The translations under genes were made by a program, and so were the position numbers. A stretch of 20,950 bases of DNA from RPQJ01 sp052035645 (GTDB lineage Bacteria > Pseudomonadota > Gammaproteobacteria > Steroidobacterales > Steroidobacteraceae): assembly GCA_052035645.1 (NCBI GenBank), contig JBPOHK010000077.1, positions 1 to 20,950 on the forward strand. The letters are read 5' to 3'. The notes under the pieces are model-generated. The model did no database searches. It was not told the DNA's origin and saw only the letters and a program-made list of their open reading frames with translations. Shown here in pieces: positions 1 to 6,462 of the stretch. How positions within the stretch are numbered: position 1 is the first letter of the stretch; each line of letters begins with the position of its first letter.

Positions 1-1
1 C

Positions 2-433
2 CACTACGCCGGCGGCTGCAAACATGTGCACGTCACCGCCTCCGCCGAACCCATCGACAACCACGAGTGCCACTGCAACGTCTGCAAGACCGTCACCGGC
101 CAGCACACGACGCACGTCGCCTTCTTCAATTACGGCGACGTACAGGTCGATCGCCCGGAGAAGATCAAGCGGGTTCCCTTCAACGCCAGCAACCCGAACG
201 GCCCGCTGGAGATCTGCCTGTGCACCGACTGCGGCGCCGTGCTGATGCTCGACGACCGACAGAAGCGCATCCGCGTCGCCGTGCCGAACGTGATGGGCTA
301 CGACGACGCCCGGTTCCCGAAGGCGACCTACCACGCGTTCTGGGACGAGACCAAGGGCTACCCGAAGCCGGCCGATGGCCGGCCGGTCTTCGAGGGCCTG
401 CGTCCCGAGTTCAGGTGGCCCGCAGGAGCATGA
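2..433 (+). CDS. GFA-family (CENP-V/GFA fold) zinc protein, 5' end cut by the window
   Basis: The reading frame is open from the first bases of the window, so the true start lies outside. About 143 residues are visible, ending at TGA 431-433. The visible part starts HYAGGCKH, which fits the first strand of a GFA domain (a G-x-C near the N-terminus). Next come a CHCNVC cluster (C-x-C-x2-C) and a CLCTDCG cluster; these Cys groups are the usual zinc ligands of the family. The family is named after glutathione-dependent formaldehyde-activating enzyme, but most members have no proven substrate, so no reaction is assigned. A GTG at 26-28 could be called as a start, but it would cut off the GGC motif. 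The gene is followed by a hairpin (495-515) and is not obviously co-transcribed with hicAB. The family call is firm; the function is unknown. Confidence 0.85.
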   Translation, partial: HYAGGCKHVHVTASAEPIDNHECHCNVCKTVTGQHTTHVAFFNYGDVQVDRPEKIKRVPFNASNPNGPLEICLCTDCGAVLMLDDRQKRIRVAVPNVMGYDDARFPKATYHAFWDETKGYPKPADGRPVFEGLRPEFRWPAGA

Positions 434-487
434 CGACGCGGGGTGGCGTGGCCTGACCGGCCCGCGCCCGGGGCGTGCACCGCCCGG

Positions 488-550
488 ACAGCAGAACGGC
501 CCCGGAGGGGCCGTTCGCGTCCAATGTGCTGGCAGCGGGGGCGTGATTCG
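488..550. repeat. Direct repeat copy A: hairpin plus relic of a tRNA 3' end
   Basis: This stretch matches 1255-1317 at a constant offset of 767 bp, with about 10 mismatches in 63 positions by eye. It contains the hairpin at 495-515. On the minus strand, 530-548 read like the last bases of a tRNA: CCA (530-532), a discriminator base, the acceptor 3' strand CCCCGCT (534-540), a T-stem 3' strand and part of a T-loop. Similarity stops inside the T-arm, so there is no complete tRNA here. Copy B is part of the intact tRNA-fMet locus. The two copies flank hicAB in the same orientation. This fits an old attachment-site duplication or a local tandem duplication. Confidence 0.7.
495..515. terminator. 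Terminator-like hairpin downstream of the GFA gene
   Basis: There is a perfect 9-bp stem, AACGGCCCC (495-503) and GGGGCCGTT (507-515), with a GGA loop. It is not followed by a T-run on the plus strand, so as an intrinsic terminator it is incomplete. It lies 62 bp after the GFA stop codon and is identical to the hairpin after hicB at 1262-1282. Confidence 0.55.
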
Positions 551-617
551 GGACGTTCCGGCGGAGAACATTCGTCACCGGGTGAAGTAACGCATGGGCG
601 GGCCAGAGGGCGGTGGG

Positions 618-654
618 TATAGTGTTGACAGCACTAAAACCCGGTGGTTACTAT
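618..654 (+). promoter_or_regulatory. hicA promoter region (two candidate -10 elements)
   Basis: A consensus -35 TTGACA (625-630) is followed after 18 bp by TACTAT (649-654), a 4/6 match to the -10. That places the start of transcription at about 661, right at the hicA start codon. A second -10-like box, TATAGT (618-623, 5/6), has no clear -35 and would start transcription near 630. Both sit on or beside the palindrome at 643-661. This fits an autoregulated toxin-antitoxin promoter. Which box is used cannot be decided from sequence. Confidence 0.55.
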
Positions 655-661
655 AACCACC
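643..661. promoter_or_regulatory. Probable HicB operator: perfect 8-3-8 inverted repeat
   Basis: GGTGGTTACTATAACCACC is a perfect inverted repeat of 8-bp arms (643-650, 654-661) around CTA. It covers the candidate -10 at 649-654 and ends one base before the TTG start of hicA. HicB here ends in a ribbon-helix-helix domain, which binds short inverted repeats as a dimer, so this is the natural operator candidate for autoregulation. Binding is inferred. Confidence 0.65.
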
Positions 662-844
662 TTGAAAAGCGCCGACCTCATCCGCGAACTCGAGCTTTCG
701 GGCTGGACATTGCGGCGCACGGTTGGCAGTCATCACATCTTCGTACATGCGACGCGTCCAGGGCACATTACGGTGCCGCACCCGAAGAAGGACCTCGGCA
801 AAGGACTCGTGCACAAGATCAGGAAGCAGGCAGGCCTCAAATGA
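662..844 (+). CDS. hicA: HicA family mRNA interferase toxin
   Basis: This is a 60-residue protein of the usual HicA size with a single double-stranded-RNA-binding-like domain. It begins MKSADLIRELELSGW, and the conserved GSHH motif (residues 22-25) carries the catalytic His24. The later THVPHP-type segment appears here as HITVPHPKKDL (35-45). HicA toxins cleave mRNA and tmRNA, and stop growth when not held by HicB. The start is taken as TTG 662-664 because homologues begin at M-K/N-S. An in-frame GTG at 644 would add six residues, encoded by the operator palindrome and probably upstream of the main transcription start. No Shine-Dalgarno sequence is visible before TTG. The stop TGA (842-844) overlaps the hicB ATG in an ATGA tetranucleotide, so translation is coupled. 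Base composition looks less GC-rich than the nuo genes, which suggests acquisition. Confidence 0.9.
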   Translation: MKSADLIRELELSGWTLRRTVGSHHIFVHATRPGHITVPHPKKDLGKGLVHKIRKQAGLK

Positions 845-1242
845 AGTTCACCATCGCCATTGAACCGGGGACACGCAAGGCAGCCTTCGGCGTCGTCGTT
901 CCGGATCTTCCTGGCTGCTTCAGCGCAGGCGATACGGTGGAAGAGGCCTTCGACAACGTCCGCGAGGCCATCGAAGCTCACTGCGAGGTGCTGGCCGAGG
1001 ACGGCAAGGCGATGCCGCGCCCGAAGCCGATGAGCGATTGGCAGGCAGATCGTGAATACAAGGGCTGGACGTGGGGGATCGTCGACGTGGCGGTCGAGCG
1101 ATTCTTCGGCCCTGCCGAGAAGATCAACATCACGGTTCCCGGTCGTTTGCTCAAGCAGATCGATGAGCATGCTCGAGCACACGGCGAAACCCGCAGCGGC
1201 TTCCTGACCAAGGCGGCTCTCGAAGCGATGCGTCGAGCCTGA
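841..1242 (+). CDS. hicB: HicB family antitoxin with ribbon-helix-helix DNA-binding domain
   Basis: This is a 133-residue protein. Residues 1-90 form the partial RNase-H-like HicB fold: FGVVVPDLPGCFSAGDTVEEA at 16-36, then a helix up to LAEDGK. This part neutralises HicA. Residues 94-130 (INITVPGRLLKQIDEHA and SRSGFLTKAAL-like RSGFLTKAALEAM) form a ribbon-helix-helix that should bind the operator at 643-661. The ATG 841-843 overlaps the hicA stop. The order hicA-hicB and the four-base overlap are typical. The gene converges on tRNA-fMet and shares the hairpin at 1262-1282 with it. A longer frame open back to 613 exists, but it is a shadow running through hicA. Confidence 0.93.
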   Translation: MKFTIAIEPGTRKAAFGVVVPDLPGCFSAGDTVEEAFDNVREAIEAHCEVLAEDGKAMPRPKPMSDWQADREYKGWTWGIVDVAVERFFGPAEKINITVPGRLLKQIDEHARAHGETRSGFLTKAALEAMRRA

Positions 1243-1254
1243 CGCGGGCTCCCC

Positions 1255-1317
1255 ACAGCAAAACGGCCCCGGAGGGGCCGTTCGCTTCGAATGCGTTGGT
1301 AGCGGGGGCAGGATTTG
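1255..1317. repeat. Direct repeat copy B: hairpin plus 3' end of tRNA-fMet
   Basis: This is the right-hand partner of 488-550, in the same orientation, 767 bp away. It covers the shared hairpin, the encoded CCA, the acceptor 3' strand and part of the T-arm of the intact tRNA-fMet. The repeat therefore comes from the tRNA 3' end and its terminator, which is the classic integration site of tRNA-targeting elements. No integrase gene lies between the copies. Confidence 0.7.
1262..1282. terminator. Hairpin shared by convergent hicAB and tRNA-fMet
   Basis: The 9-bp stem AACGGCCCC (1262-1270) / GGGGCCGTT (1274-1282) has a 3-base loop. Read on the minus strand it ends in TTTT, so it is a reasonable intrinsic terminator for tRNA-fMet, 15 bp past the CCA end. 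In the plus direction it ends hicAB 20 bp after the stop, but without a T-run. Confidence 0.7.
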
Positions 1318-1373
1318 AACCTGCGACCTTCGGGTTATGAGCCCGACGAGCTGCCAGACTGCTCCACCCCGCA
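1297..1373 (-). tRNA. Initiator tRNA-fMet (anticodon CAT)
   Basis: This is a 77-nt cloverleaf with encoded CCA (1297-1299). The anticodon CAT is in loop CTCATAA (1335-1341), held by a stem with three G-C pairs (GGG/CCC), the initiator hallmark. The D-stem GAGC/GCTC has an A11-T24 pair, also typical of initiators. The T-arm is GCAGG-TTCAAAT-CCTGC. Acceptor strands are TGCGGGG and CCCCGCT, so position 1-72 is a U-U mismatch. Initiators need an unpaired 1-72 for formylation, and in E. coli this is C-A. The gene sits 50 bp beyond the end of nuoN with its own promoter. Confidence 0.97.
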
Positions 1374-1378
1374 ATCGA

Positions 1379-1401
1379 GCCGTGCATTATACGGGCACGG
1401 C
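1379..1401. repeat. Inverted repeat spanning the tRNA-fMet -10 box
   Basis: GCCGTGC (1379-1385) and GCACGGC (1395-1401) form a 7-bp stem around a 9-base loop that contains the TATAAT box of the tRNA promoter. In transcripts running out of nuoN it could form a hairpin. In DNA it could be a protein-binding site. The GC-rich bases after the -10 also resemble a stringent-control discriminator. Confidence 0.45.
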
Positions 1402-1414
1402 CTCCAATACGCAA
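1386..1414 (-). promoter_or_regulatory. tRNA-fMet promoter
   Basis: On the minus strand a perfect TATAAT (1391-1386) lies 17 bp after TTGCGT (1414-1409, 3/6 match to the -35). The expected start is about 5-7 bases before the mature tRNA 5' end at 1373. The stretch between -10 and the start (GCACGGCTC) is GC-rich, as in stringently controlled stable-RNA promoters. Confidence 0.7.
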
Positions 1415-1423
1415 ACGAGGGCG

Positions 1424-2872
1424 TCAGGGCAGCACCTGCGCGCACAGCGCGAGCAGCAGGCCCGGGTAAAGCCCCAGCAGCAGCACCGCCAGCCCGTTCA
1501 GGCTCAGGACCGCGCGCAGGGCCACGCCGCCCTCGAGCGGCGCCCGCTCCACCGGCTCGTCGAAGTACATCAGCTTCACGACCCGCAGGTAGTAGTAGGC
1601 ACCGATCACCGAGAACAGCACGGCGACGATGGCCAGCCAGGTGTGCCCGGCATGCAGCACGGACTGGATGACCGCCAGCTTGGCCCAGAACCCGACGAAC
1701 GGCGGCACGCCCGCCATGCTGAACATCAGCATCAGCATCACGGCCGCGAACCACGGGCTGCGCGCGTTGAGACCCTTGAAGTCCTCGAGCCGGTCCGCCT
1801 CGAAGCCGGCGCGCGACAGCAGGATGATCATGCCGAAGCCGCCGAGCGACATCACCACGTAGGTGATCGTGTAATAGAGCGCCGCCTGGTAACCCTCGGC
1901 CGTGCCATTGAGGATGCCGAGCAGGATGAAGCCGACGTGCGAGATCGTCGAGTACGCGAGCATGCGCTTGAGGTTCGTCTGCGCGATGGCGACGACGTTG
2001 CCGATCGCGAGCGAGAGCACCGCGACGATGGTGATCATCCCGCCCCAGCCCGAGTCGTGCATCGGGCCGAGGCCCTCGGCCAGCAGCCGGTAGGCGAGCG
2101 CGAACGAGGCGAGCTTCGGCGCCGAACTCAGGAACAGCGTCACCGCCGTCGGCGCACCGTGATAGACGTCCGGCACCCACATGTGGAACGGCACGGCGCC
2201 GAACTTGAACGCCACCCCGACCACGATGAACGCGAGGCCGAACAGCAGCCCGATCTGGTTCGGGCCGAGTTCGGTCGCGGCGGCGCTGACCTGGCCGAGT
2301 TCGAGCGAGCCCGTCACGCCGTAGACCATCGACATGCCGTAGAGCAGCGAGCCCGAGGCGATCGAGCCGAGCACGAAATACTTGATGGCCGCCTCCGCCG
2401 AAACGCCCGAGTCGCGGTTGAAGGCCACCAGCGCGTACAGCGAAAGCGCCAGCAGTTCGACGCCGAGGTACAGCGTCACGAGGCTGTTGGCCGACACGAG
2501 GACCATGATCCCGAGCAGCGCGAACAGGCCGAGCACGAAGTATTCGCCCTTCAGCAGGCCCCGCTTGCGCAGGTAGTCGTAGCCGTACAGGAAGGCGATC
2601 GCGACCGCGCCGTAGGCCACCAGCTTGAGCACGCTGCCGACCGGGTCGGCCACGTAGGTGCCGTGCCAGGCCACGGCCCGCCCGCTCGTCATCGTGTCGG
2701 CCGTCACCCAGGCCACCAGCGCCAGGGACAGGAGCGACAGCACGAACGTCACGCCGCGGCGGGCGTCGTCCAGGAAAAGGTCGATGACGAGGATCACGCA
2801 CGCCAGGGTGAGCAGCGTGATCTCCGGGGCGGCCAGCGCGAGGTCCAGCTTGGTGATGGTTGCGGCGTTCAT
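1424..2872 (-). CDS. nuoN: NADH-quinone oxidoreductase subunit N
   Basis: This is a 482-residue antiporter-like proton-pumping subunit of the complex I membrane arm, close to the E. coli length of 485. It has about 14 membrane segments. Key charged residues are present: Glu139 in LYLGVELLALSLYAL, Lys223 in VAFKFGAVPFHMW and Lys253 in SSAPKLASF, which match the proton-channel Glu/Lys residues known from E. coli NuoN. The start ATG (2870-2872) gives MNAATITKLDLALAAPEITL. The upstream extension of the frame runs through nuoM and is a shadow. The gene is last in the operon, 2 bp after nuoM, and is followed by the tRNA-fMet promoter without a clear T-rich terminator. Confidence 0.97.
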   Translation of the reverse strand: MNAATITKLDLALAAPEITLLTLACVILVIDLFLDDARRGVTFVLSLLSLALVAWVTADTMTSGRAVAWHGTYVADPVGSVLKLVAYGAVAIAFLYGYDYLRKRGLLKGEYFVLGLFALLGIMVLVSANSLVTLYLGVELLALSLYALVAFNRDSGVSAEAAIKYFVLGSIASGSLLYGMSMVYGVTGSLELGQVSAAATELGPNQIGLLFGLAFIVVGVAFKFGAVPFHMWVPDVYHGAPTAVTLFLSSAPKLASFALAYRLLAEGLGPMHDSGWGGMITIVAVLSLAIGNVVAIAQTNLKRMLAYSTISHVGFILLGILNGTAEGYQAALYYTITYVVMSLGGFGMIILLSRAGFEADRLEDFKGLNARSPWFAAVMLMLMFSMAGVPPFVGFWAKLAVIQSVLHAGHTWLAIVAVLFSVIGAYYYLRVVKLMYFDEPVERAPLEGGVALRAVLSLNGLAVLLLGLYPGLLLALCAQVLP

Positions 2873-2874
2873 GG

Positions 2875-4389
2875 TCAGAGCTTCGTCGCCATCATCTGCT
2901 CCACGAGATGCTCGAGCGTCGGTCGCATGACCTCGAGCAGCGGCGCCGGATACAGGCCCAGCGCCAGCACGCCGACGGCCAGCACGCCCAGCACCAGGAA
3001 CTCGCGGGGATTCAGGTCCTGCAGGTGGGCCACGTGGTCGTTGCCCACCGGGCCGAAGATCACCCGCTTCACGAGCCACAGCGTGTAGGCGGCGCCCAGC
3101 ACCAGCGTGGTGGCGGCGAGGAACGCGTACCAGAAGTCGGCGTGGAACGCAGAGAGGATCACGAGGAACTCGCCGACGAACCCGGAGGTGCCCGGCAGGC
3201 CGGCATTGGCCATCGCGAACAGCACGAAGAACGCGGCGAACACGGGCATGGTGTTCACGACGCCGCCGTAGTCGCCGATCTGCCGGCTGTGCACCCGGTC
3301 GTAGAGCACGCCGATGCTGAAGAACAGCGCGCCGGAGACGAGGCCGTGCGAGACCATCTGCACCATCGCCCCGTCGAGCCCCATGCCGGCGCCGGCGAGC
3401 CCGCCCGTGGAGCGCACGATCTGGAAGGCCGCGAACGCGCCGAGCGTCACGAAGCCCATGTGCGCGATCGACGAGTAGGCGATCAGTTTCTTCATGTCCT
3501 GCTGCACGAGCGCGACCAGGCCGATGTAGACCACCGCGATCAGCGACAGCGTGATGAGCAGCCAGTCCAGCTCGCGGCTGGCATCGGGCGTGATCGGCAG
3601 GCTGAAGCGCAGGAAGCCGTAGCCGCCCATCTTCAGCATGATGGCCGCCAGGATCACCGAGCCGCCGGTCGGCGCTTCGACGTGCGCGTCCGGAAGCCAG
3701 GTGTGCACCGGCCACATGGGCACCTTGACCGCGAAGGCCAGCAGGAAGGCGGTGAAGATCAGCACCTGTTCGCGCAGCGTGAGCGGCATCCCCTGCAGGT
3801 CCGCGATCGCGTAGCTGCCGCCCTTCAGGTACAGGTAGATGAGCGCGACCAGCATCACCACCGACCCGAGGAACGTGTAGAGGAAGAACTTGACGGTCGC
3901 GTAGACGCGCCGCGGCCCGCCCCAGACGCCGATGATCACGAACATCGGGATCAGCATGGCTTCCCACAGCACGTAGAACAGCATCGCGTCGAGCGCCGCG
4001 AACACGCCGATCATCAGGCCCTCCAGGATCAGGAAGGCCGCGAGGTACTGGCAGGGCCGCTTCTCGATCGTCGTCCACGAGGCGATCACCACCAGCGGGG
4101 TGACGAACGCCGTCAGTACGATGAGCGGCATCGAGATGCCGTCGACGCCGAGGTGGTACCAGGTGTTGAAGGCCCCGATCCACGGCTGGCGCTCGACGAA
4201 CTGCATCGCCGCGGTCGCCGGGTTGAAGTCGGCCCAGAGCAGGACGCTGACCGCGAAGGTGGCGAGCGTGCCGGCGAGCGCGAGCACCCGGCCGGCGCCC
4301 GGGTTCTTCTCGCCGACCAGCAGCAGCAGCACGCCGACGGCGATCGGCAGCCAGACGAGGACGCTCAGGATGGGCCAGTCAGCTTGCAT
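2875..4389 (-). CDS. nuoM: NADH-quinone oxidoreductase subunit M
   Basis: This is a 504-residue antiporter-like proton-pumping subunit of the membrane arm, with about 14 membrane segments throughout. Glu143 in YVLWEAMLIPMF and Lys222 in FAVKVPMWPVHTWLPDAH correspond to the essential E. coli NuoM residues Glu144 and Lys234. The HVEAPTGGSVILA segment and a further Lys (253, MLKMGGYG) complete the half-channel signature. The ATG start 4387-4389 follows the nuoL stop by 3 bp, and the stop is 2 bp before nuoN. Translation is therefore likely coupled. There is no sign of damage. Confidence 0.97.
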   Translation of the reverse strand: MQADWPILSVLVWLPIAVGVLLLLVGEKNPGAGRVLALAGTLATFAVSVLLWADFNPATAAMQFVERQPWIGAFNTWYHLGVDGISMPLIVLTAFVTPLVVIASWTTIEKRPCQYLAAFLILEGLMIGVFAALDAMLFYVLWEAMLIPMFVIIGVWGGPRRVYATVKFFLYTFLGSVVMLVALIYLYLKGGSYAIADLQGMPLTLREQVLIFTAFLLAFAVKVPMWPVHTWLPDAHVEAPTGGSVILAAIMLKMGGYGFLRFSLPITPDASRELDWLLITLSLIAVVYIGLVALVQQDMKKLIAYSSIAHMGFVTLGAFAAFQIVRSTGGLAGAGMGLDGAMVQMVSHGLVSGALFFSIGVLYDRVHSRQIGDYGGVVNTMPVFAAFFVLFAMANAGLPGTSGFVGEFLVILSAFHADFWYAFLAATTLVLGAAYTLWLVKRVIFGPVGNDHVAHLQDLNPREFLVLGVLAVGVLALGLYPAPLLEVMRPTLEHLVEQMMATKL

Positions 4390-4392
4390 GGG

Positions 4393-6459
4393 TCAGCCCC
4401 GCCAGAGGAGCCACGCGAGGAGAGCCGCAAGGCCGATGACCGTCGCGAAAGCGTAGTGATAGAGGTAACCCGACTGCAGGCCACGCGCGGCCTGGGCGAT
4501 CCAGCCGACCAGCCGTGCCGAGCCGTTGACCGCGGCCCCGTCGATGATCGCGCCGTCGCCACCCCGCCAGAGAATCGTGCCGAGCGCGCGACTGCCGGCC
4601 GCGATCACCTTCTCGTTGAACGCGTCGAAGTAGTACTTGTTCACGAGCAGCGTGTAGAGGCCGCCGGCTCTCTCGCGCAGCGCCGCCGCCAGGTCCGGGC
4701 GCCGCAGGTAGAGGAACCACGCGAGCGCGACCCCGGCCATGGCCAGGTAGAACGGCAGGCCCATGAAGCCGTGCACGACGAACTGCAGCGGGCCGTGATA
4801 CTCGTGGCCCAGTTCGCCGAGCACGTCGTGCGCCTCGGCCACGTGGATGGCGCCGCCGAAGTAGTCGCCGAACAGCAGCGGCCCGATGGTCGGCCAGCCG
4901 ATCAGGATGGACGGGATGGCGAGCAGCACCAGCGGCAGCGTCACCACCCACGGGCTCTCGTGCGGCGGACCGCCGTGCCCGTGCCCGTGGTCGTCGTGAG
5001 CGTGGCCGTCCCCGTGGGCGCCAGCGTGGGCGTCCTGGCCGTGATCGCCGTGGGCCGCCGCCTGCGCATCGTGCCCATGATCGCCGTGCGCGTCCTTCGC
5101 GAAGCGCTCCTCGCCGTGGAAGGTCATGAACACGAGGCGGAACGAATAGAACGCGGTGACGAACACGCCGACGATGACGCAGAAGTAGGCGTAGCCGGCG
5201 CCGGGGATGTGCGACTCCGCGACCGCCTCGATCAGCGCGTCCTTGGAGAAGAACCCCGCGAAGCCCGGGAAGCCGATCAGCGCCAGCGAACCGATCAGGC
5301 TGGTCCAGTAGGTGACGGGCATGTACTTCCTGAGGCCGCCCATCCTGCGCATGTCCTGCTCGTGGTGCATCGCGATGATCACCGAGCCGGCCGCGAGGAA
5401 CAGCAGCGCTTTGAAGAACGCGTGCGTCATCAGGTGGAAGATCGCGCCCGCGTAGGCCGAGACGCCGAGCGCCACGGTCATGTAGCCGAGCTGCGAGAGC
5501 GTCGAGTACGCGACGACGCGCTTGATGTCGTTGTTGACGATGCCGAGGAAGCCCATGAACAGGGCCGTGGTCGAGCCGATCACCAGCACGAAGCTCAGCG
5601 CCGTCTGCGACAGCTCGAACAGCGGCGACATGCGGGCGACCATGAAGATGCCCGCCGTGACCATGGTCGCGGCGTGGATCAGCGCCGAGATCGGCGTCGG
5701 GCCTTCCATCGAATCCGGCAGCCAGACATGCAGCGGCACCTGCGCGGACTTGCCCATCGCGCCGATGAACAGGCAGATGCAGATCACCGTGGCCGCCTGC
5801 CACTGCTGGTCGCCCACGAGCGAGAACGTCGCCGACGCGATCCGGTCGGTCTGGGCGAACACGTCGGCGTAGTGCAGCGAGCCGGTCAGGTACACGATGC
5901 CGGCGATGCCGAGGACGAAGCCGAAGTCGCCGACGCGATTGACCAGGCACGCCTTCAGGTTGGCGAAGATCGCGCTCGGCCGGGTGTACCAGAACCCGAT
6001 CAGCAGGTAGGACACGAGGCCCACCGCCTCCCAGCCGAAGAACAGCTGCATCAGGTTGTTCGACATCACGAGCATCAGCATCGAGAAGGTGAACAGCGAG
6101 ATGTAGCTGAAGAAGCGGGTGTAACCCGGGTCGTCGTGCATGTAGCCGATGGTGTAGACGTGCACCATCAGCGAAACGAAGGTGACGACCACCATCATGA
6201 GCGCGCTCAGGCGGTCGATGAGGAAGCCGACCTCCATGCGGATGCCGTCGCTCACGAGCCAGGTGTAGACCGTGCCGTCGAACGCCGCGCCGCCGTTCAG
6301 CAGGTCCCACAGGACCTTAACCGAGAGCGCGCACGACACCGCCACGCCGAGGATCGTGACGGTGTGGGCGCCCGCGCGCCCGATCCACCGGCCGAACAGC
6401 CCGGCGAGGATCGACGCGGCCAGCGGCGCCAGGACGATGATGAGGAGGATCTGCTCCAC
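4393..6459 (-). CDS. nuoL: NADH-quinone oxidoreductase subunit L, with His-rich loop
   Basis: This is a 688-residue distal proton-pumping subunit, somewhat longer than E. coli NuoL (613). Glu144 (FFGWEAVGLVSYLL) and Lys237 (MGKSAQVPLHVWLPDSMEG) are the channel residues, followed by TPISALIHAATMVTAG. The C-terminus contains the long lateral-helix region and a last membrane segment. Residues 458-500 form a hydrophilic insert with 13 His in 43 residues (repeated GDHG and HGHG units), between the FHGEERF segment and the next membrane helix. The GTG start (6457-6459) has a purine-rich GAGGGG about 7 bases upstream and lies 3 bp past nuoK. MEQILLIIVLAPLAAS is the expected N-terminus. Confidence 0.97.
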   Translation of the reverse strand: MEQILLIIVLAPLAASILAGLFGRWIGRAGAHTVTILGVAVSCALSVKVLWDLLNGGAAFDGTVYTWLVSDGIRMEVGFLIDRLSALMMVVVTFVSLMVHVYTIGYMHDDPGYTRFFSYISLFTFSMLMLVMSNNLMQLFFGWEAVGLVSYLLIGFWYTRPSAIFANLKACLVNRVGDFGFVLGIAGIVYLTGSLHYADVFAQTDRIASATFSLVGDQQWQAATVICICLFIGAMGKSAQVPLHVWLPDSMEGPTPISALIHAATMVTAGIFMVARMSPLFELSQTALSFVLVIGSTTALFMGFLGIVNNDIKRVVAYSTLSQLGYMTVALGVSAYAGAIFHLMTHAFFKALLFLAAGSVIIAMHHEQDMRRMGGLRKYMPVTYWTSLIGSLALIGFPGFAGFFSKDALIEAVAESHIPGAGYAYFCVIVGVFVTAFYSFRLVFMTFHGEERFAKDAHGDHGHDAQAAAHGDHGQDAHAGAHGDGHAHDDHGHGHGGPPHESPWVVTLPLVLLAIPSILIGWPTIGPLLFGDYFGGAIHVAEAHDVLGELGHEYHGPLQFVVHGFMGLPFYLAMAGVALAWFLYLRRPDLAAALRERAGGLYTLLVNKYYFDAFNEKVIAAGSRALGTILWRGGDGAIIDGAAVNGSARLVGWIAQAARGLQSGYLYHYAFATVIGLAALLAWLLWRG

Positions 6460-6462
6460 GGC

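Noticed and set aside
530..550. A second tRNA gene at copy A of the repeat
   Set aside because: Only the 3' end is similar to a tRNA. The sequence beyond the T-loop does not fold into the remaining arms, so it is a relic and not a gene.
575..814. 79-codon minus-strand frame opposite hicA
   Set aside because: It overlaps a clear HicA gene and its promoter, and has no recognisable domain or start signal.
613..840. N-terminal extension of hicB back to 613
   Set aside because: It would run through the hicA coding region and the promoter. The ATG at 841 gives the standard HicB N-terminus and the ATGA overlap.
1337..3088. Plus-strand open frame of 583 codons opposite nuoN
   Set aside because: It starts inside tRNA-fMet and mirrors nuoN codons. 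The composition is Arg/His/Glu-rich, typical of a GC-rich shadow frame.
4960..5088. CRISPR-like or tandem-repeat locus
   Set aside because: The short repeats encode the His-rich loop in frame within nuoL. There are no spacers, and I saw no CRISPR array anywhere in the window.
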